From NCBI GenBank assembly GCA_963970005.1, contig CAXAMN010021751.1, positions 797,241-861,240 on the forward strand: a stretch of 64,000 nt of DNA. Direction: 5' to 3'. The stretch's first letter is position 1; every line of letters begins with the position of its first letter. The translations under genes were made by a program, and so were the position numbers. This document shows, piece after piece, positions 60,886 through 64,000 of this stretch. The DNA is from Durusdinium trenchii (taxonomy: Eukaryota; Sar; Dinophyceae; Suessiales; Symbiodiniaceae). Under the pieces are notes generated by a model. The model did not search any database and had not been told where the DNA came from. It saw nothing but the letters and a program-made list of their open reading frames with translations.

Positions 60886-62626
60886 AGAGTCGGAGAGTGT
60901 GAAACGTTGGCTTCTTGGCTTCAGCTGGGCTACAAAGGCAGTTACTGTGCTTACAAATACTTCCAGTGCACATAAGTTTGTGTGGGTGAGGAACAAAACA
61001 CACCCAAACATCAACGAAACGAAACGACTTGAAATTGGCAGCCAAGAACTTGCACTGCCTCAAACAACGTTGAGAGCCTGCTTTCAAACAACAGCACACT
61101 TGCAGGAGAAACACCATCTCAAGACCCTTCCTGCTACAACATTCCCATATCGGAGTCACCAGTGCACTACGCTGACGACAGTACGTTTTGATCTCTTCTG
61201 ATCTCCCTTGGACAGCTTGGAACCTGATGAATACATTCAAGACACGAAGTATCACCAGGTGCCACCATTTCCCATCCCCAGCCCGGGAAATGTGCCCAAG
61301 TGGCTCGTTGATGTCGATCTGCTCACTGTTGTCCTCGTTCCATGGGCGAGGGGACAATTTTGGATGTGGATAAGCTCCATCAAGGCGAAACAATACTGTA
61401 AGCGATTGGTCCGATCGTGCCCCTTCATTTTGCGCACCGGCGGCCAACATGTGGGATCTCTTTCAAGTTTCAATGGTCCAACACAAGAACGACCCATGCC
61501 ACATTTCGCGCCTCACCTCTCAAACCACTGGGTCTTCGGTATGCAGCTTTCAATTAAGGTACACTGAACTCGAAAGACCTTATGGTACCTATCATGAACC
61601 TTATGGTACCTTGTGGTTCAACAAGGTACCTATCATGGCTTTGTGTGTTTGGTGATTTTATCGTCGTCCTTCTGCCGTTCGCCGCGGCCGCCGTGAAAAG
61701 AGAGAGTTCTGTCGAGAGTTCTGGGGCTGGCGGCCAGTGCCAGCTGCAAACATGCAGCCTAACAATAATATGACCACTGACCACCAAGTTACATTTGACT
61801 CACACACCATGAAAACACCAAACCCATTTGAACACACCAAATGATAATATTTGCATATTTTTGCCATGGCTTATATGATATTTGCTCTTTGACTACTTGC
61901 ATGCCACCCGGCCATGCTGGTGTCAGGACTCTTTTCCACCAGCGCTGTCATGAGTGCTTCTGCCACGCAAAGACCTACTTGGTAGCTCTAAACGCAAGAA
62001 GGCCACAGCGAAAATTGGAGTGCCAAAACACGGCTGGGTCGAGCGCATACGTCACTTGTTGCGAGGGCCGCTCTTGGTGATCTTGAGGTTGAATCCTTCT
62101 ACACTTTGCCTGTGAGTCAAAGAAAGAATGGCTCGTGACCCATGCCAAATATACTATCGACAGTACTTTGCTGTCTCTTCATCCGCATCTCACTCTTCCA
62201 TTTTGCTATGGCGGCCGTTTTTTAGGGCTCTCAAACTTCCTTGGCGCAACGTCGCACAACGAAAGCCTGCACTCTTCTCTGGTGTTTCTCAAACGTTGAG
62301 CATGGTCGCTCCAAAAGTTGCCGGTAGAGTGCGGCTGCTTATATGGTCACTTAGTCAATGAATTTTTCGAGGTGCGATATTCCGGGGAAAGGGTGGCAAT
62401 GCTACAGTCTCCGTTCACATCTGAGACAGAACACTCCAAAACAAACAGCACAAACCATCCCAAACAACAACCCCCTACCATACGCGAGCAACACATAGCA
62501 AAACATCATCTTGAACATATTCCAAGTCGCTTTCCAAAATATCTTCAAAAACTAATATCCATCCTCCACTGGAGCTGCTTTCTCTCCACCTGGATCTTCT
62601 TCACTATCACCACCGGTTCCGCCACC
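60886..62626. other. No recognised gene
   Basis: Short direct repeats of GGTACCTATCATG near 61585 and 61626. Otherwise nothing assignable. Confidence 0.5.
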
Positions 62627-62790
62627 TTAGACCTGCGCCCGTGCCTTCCGCAGCACCCGTTGCATCTGCGGATCCAGTCGCAGCACCAGCGGCTTCAGCG
62701 GCGGACACTGCTCCGCCAAGGTGGCTAGGGCTCTGCGACAGGAGGCTTTGAAGTGGGCGACGCACAAGGCCCGGTCTGAAGAGACCTGCG
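62627..62790 (-). CDS. Possible minus-strand exon
   Basis: The minus-strand frame reads [20 protein letters not shown], then [20 protein letters not shown] and [10 protein letters not shown]. It is basic and helical in character and borders a simple-repeat array on its right. No domain recognised. Confidence 0.3.
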
Positions 62791-62795
62791 GTCCG

Positions 62796-62941
62796 ATGGA
62801 TGGCCGGATGGATGGATGGATGGCATAGATGGCATGGACGGCAGTGATGGATGGATGGATGGATGGGTGGATGGATGGAATGAAATGGAACGCAACGGAA
62901 CGGAACCGAAGGGAACGGAATGGAAGGAATGGAATGGAAGG
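62796..62941 (+). repeat. (GGAT)n array grading into GGAA-rich repeats
   Basis: GGAT repeats with interruptions (62796-62880), followed by GGAAC/GGAAT-like units to 62941. This is a compound simple repeat. Confidence 0.9.
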
Positions 62942-64000
62942 GATAGAAGTAATGGGTGGATGGGATGGAAGTGGCTCATGTAATTTAAAAATGATCTGTA
63001 TAGATGCCGCTCTACCAGTTTCAAGCCCACACGACCACATATTTAGCCAATTTTAGTCATATAATTAGATAGGATATCATCATCATCATCATCATCACAA
63101 ACAAAGGGCAAATAATGAAAAACACACCAAAATGAAGAGATTTACATATTGATCAAGACTCCACATAAGCTCTTAGCCAAAACATCTCTGCCGAGAGGCG
63201 CGTGCAAATCGCCTGAGACGAGTGAGCTATACAAACCCCCCCCAAAAAAGAAAAACCACCACGATACTCCCTTACTGGGTATGTGCAAACATTTGCAAAG
63301 AAGGAATATGGTTTAGTAGGAGACCGATCTTCCATGTCAAGTGCACTTGCAAGCTACAGCACCCAGAATGAATACAAACCCACCAAAACACTAATTGTTT
63401 GTTGAGGAGAACCCGAGAAGGGAGGGGGCGAACGCCAGCCTTCATAGACGCGGGGTCATCTTTCACTGTCTTTCAACGTGTTTTCTTTTACAGCTGCTTG
63501 GGGGGGACCAAGCTATGCCCAGCTAGATCCCATGCAGAAGATAGCACTCCTTTGCTGGTGCCCTTTTTTTCTACACCGCCGCACATGCCCTTTTTGTTGA
63601 GTCCGTTGCTTACAGTGTGTTTTGGCTGCAACATGCCGAATCCACATCGTCTACAGGCACAGTAAAATACCAAAATATCTCCCAGCAGAAACAAGGTGCT
63701 TGAGTACAAACGGACATGCCACGGGAGATTGTCTTTGCTTGGGGGGGGCCCAGCTAGATCCCTGAAGGCAGCGCCCTGCGTTTCTTTCCCACAGCTTGGA
63801 GCAACCAGACACGCCAGACACGCCCAGATTCGATAGGCTGCTGTCCACGTGATTACATGGTATCCTGTCCAATTTTTGATGCTAATGATGCACCCCTAAA
63901 CCTTTTTGGCATCACTCGCATTGCCAAGGATGCGTTTTGACTAGCCCTAGGCGTCCAAGGACCTCTATATTTGGAACTGTGCAGTTACCTCGAATGCTTG
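62942..64000. other. No recognised gene
   Basis: Contains the (CAT)n run. A phrase with GGGGGG-ACC(A)-AGCTA recurs near 63500 and 63740. No supported coding sequence. Confidence 0.5.
63076..63101 (+). repeat. (CAT)n microsatellite
   Basis: About eight CAT units. Confidence 0.95.

Noticed and set aside
62796-62941. Centromeric or telomeric array
   Set aside because: Too short and too interrupted; an ordinary compound simple repeat.

Overview
The window looks like nuclear DNA of a dinoflagellate, most likely a Suessiales or Symbiodiniaceae-type genome. Three observations support this. Two Ty1/copia retrotransposons carry an extra methyltransferase-like domain between protease and integrase, which I associate with dinoflagellate copia elements. 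A head-to-tail tandem family of intron-bearing genes has GC-AG introns at a conserved position. The remaining coding signal is short exons scattered through long, weakly coding introns. Nothing looks prokaryotic, and I saw no rRNA, tRNA or CRISPR. No clear spliced-leader relic was found by eye. The species cannot be fixed from this window.

Layout. 1-11 kb: mostly non-coding, with a few weak open stretches. 11.3-12.7 kb: a probable plus-strand gene fragment (two coding-like stretches) in a region rich in short hairpin repeats. 13.6-22.9 kb: minus-strand exons encoding kelch-type repeats, probably one large split gene. 23.4-32.0 kb: copia element 1 on the minus strand, with 137-bp LTRs differing at one base and a short target-site duplication. 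Its coding region is split by frame changes and by an internal inversion of about 0.4 kb. 33.5-44.7 kb: four tandem minus-strand paralogues (A-D) of a small BTB/POZ (KCTD/T1-type) protein. One is frameshifted, and one is diverged, intron-expanded and contains a 400-base assembly gap. 45-47.5 kb: isolated candidate exons, including one with a signal-peptide-like start. 48.2-56.5 kb: copia element 2 on the minus strand, with the 5-bp target-site duplication GGGTG. It has a gag, a SAP domain, a topoisomerase-type zinc finger, a protease, a methyltransferase-like domain, an integrase lacking its first catalytic Asp, and RT-RNase H. 56.5-64 kb: mostly unrecognised sequence with simple repeats and one long inverted repeat.

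Function. The retrotransposon parts make up two complete but probably inactive mobile elements encoding capsid, protease, integrase, reverse transcriptase and RNase H. The host part consists of a tandem BTB adaptor-type family and a kelch propeller-type gene. The most unusual signals are the shared methyltransferase-like domain, the SAP/topoisomerase-zinc-finger module, the internal inversion in element 1, and a 101-bp GC-AG intron-like segment present in only one LTR of element 2.
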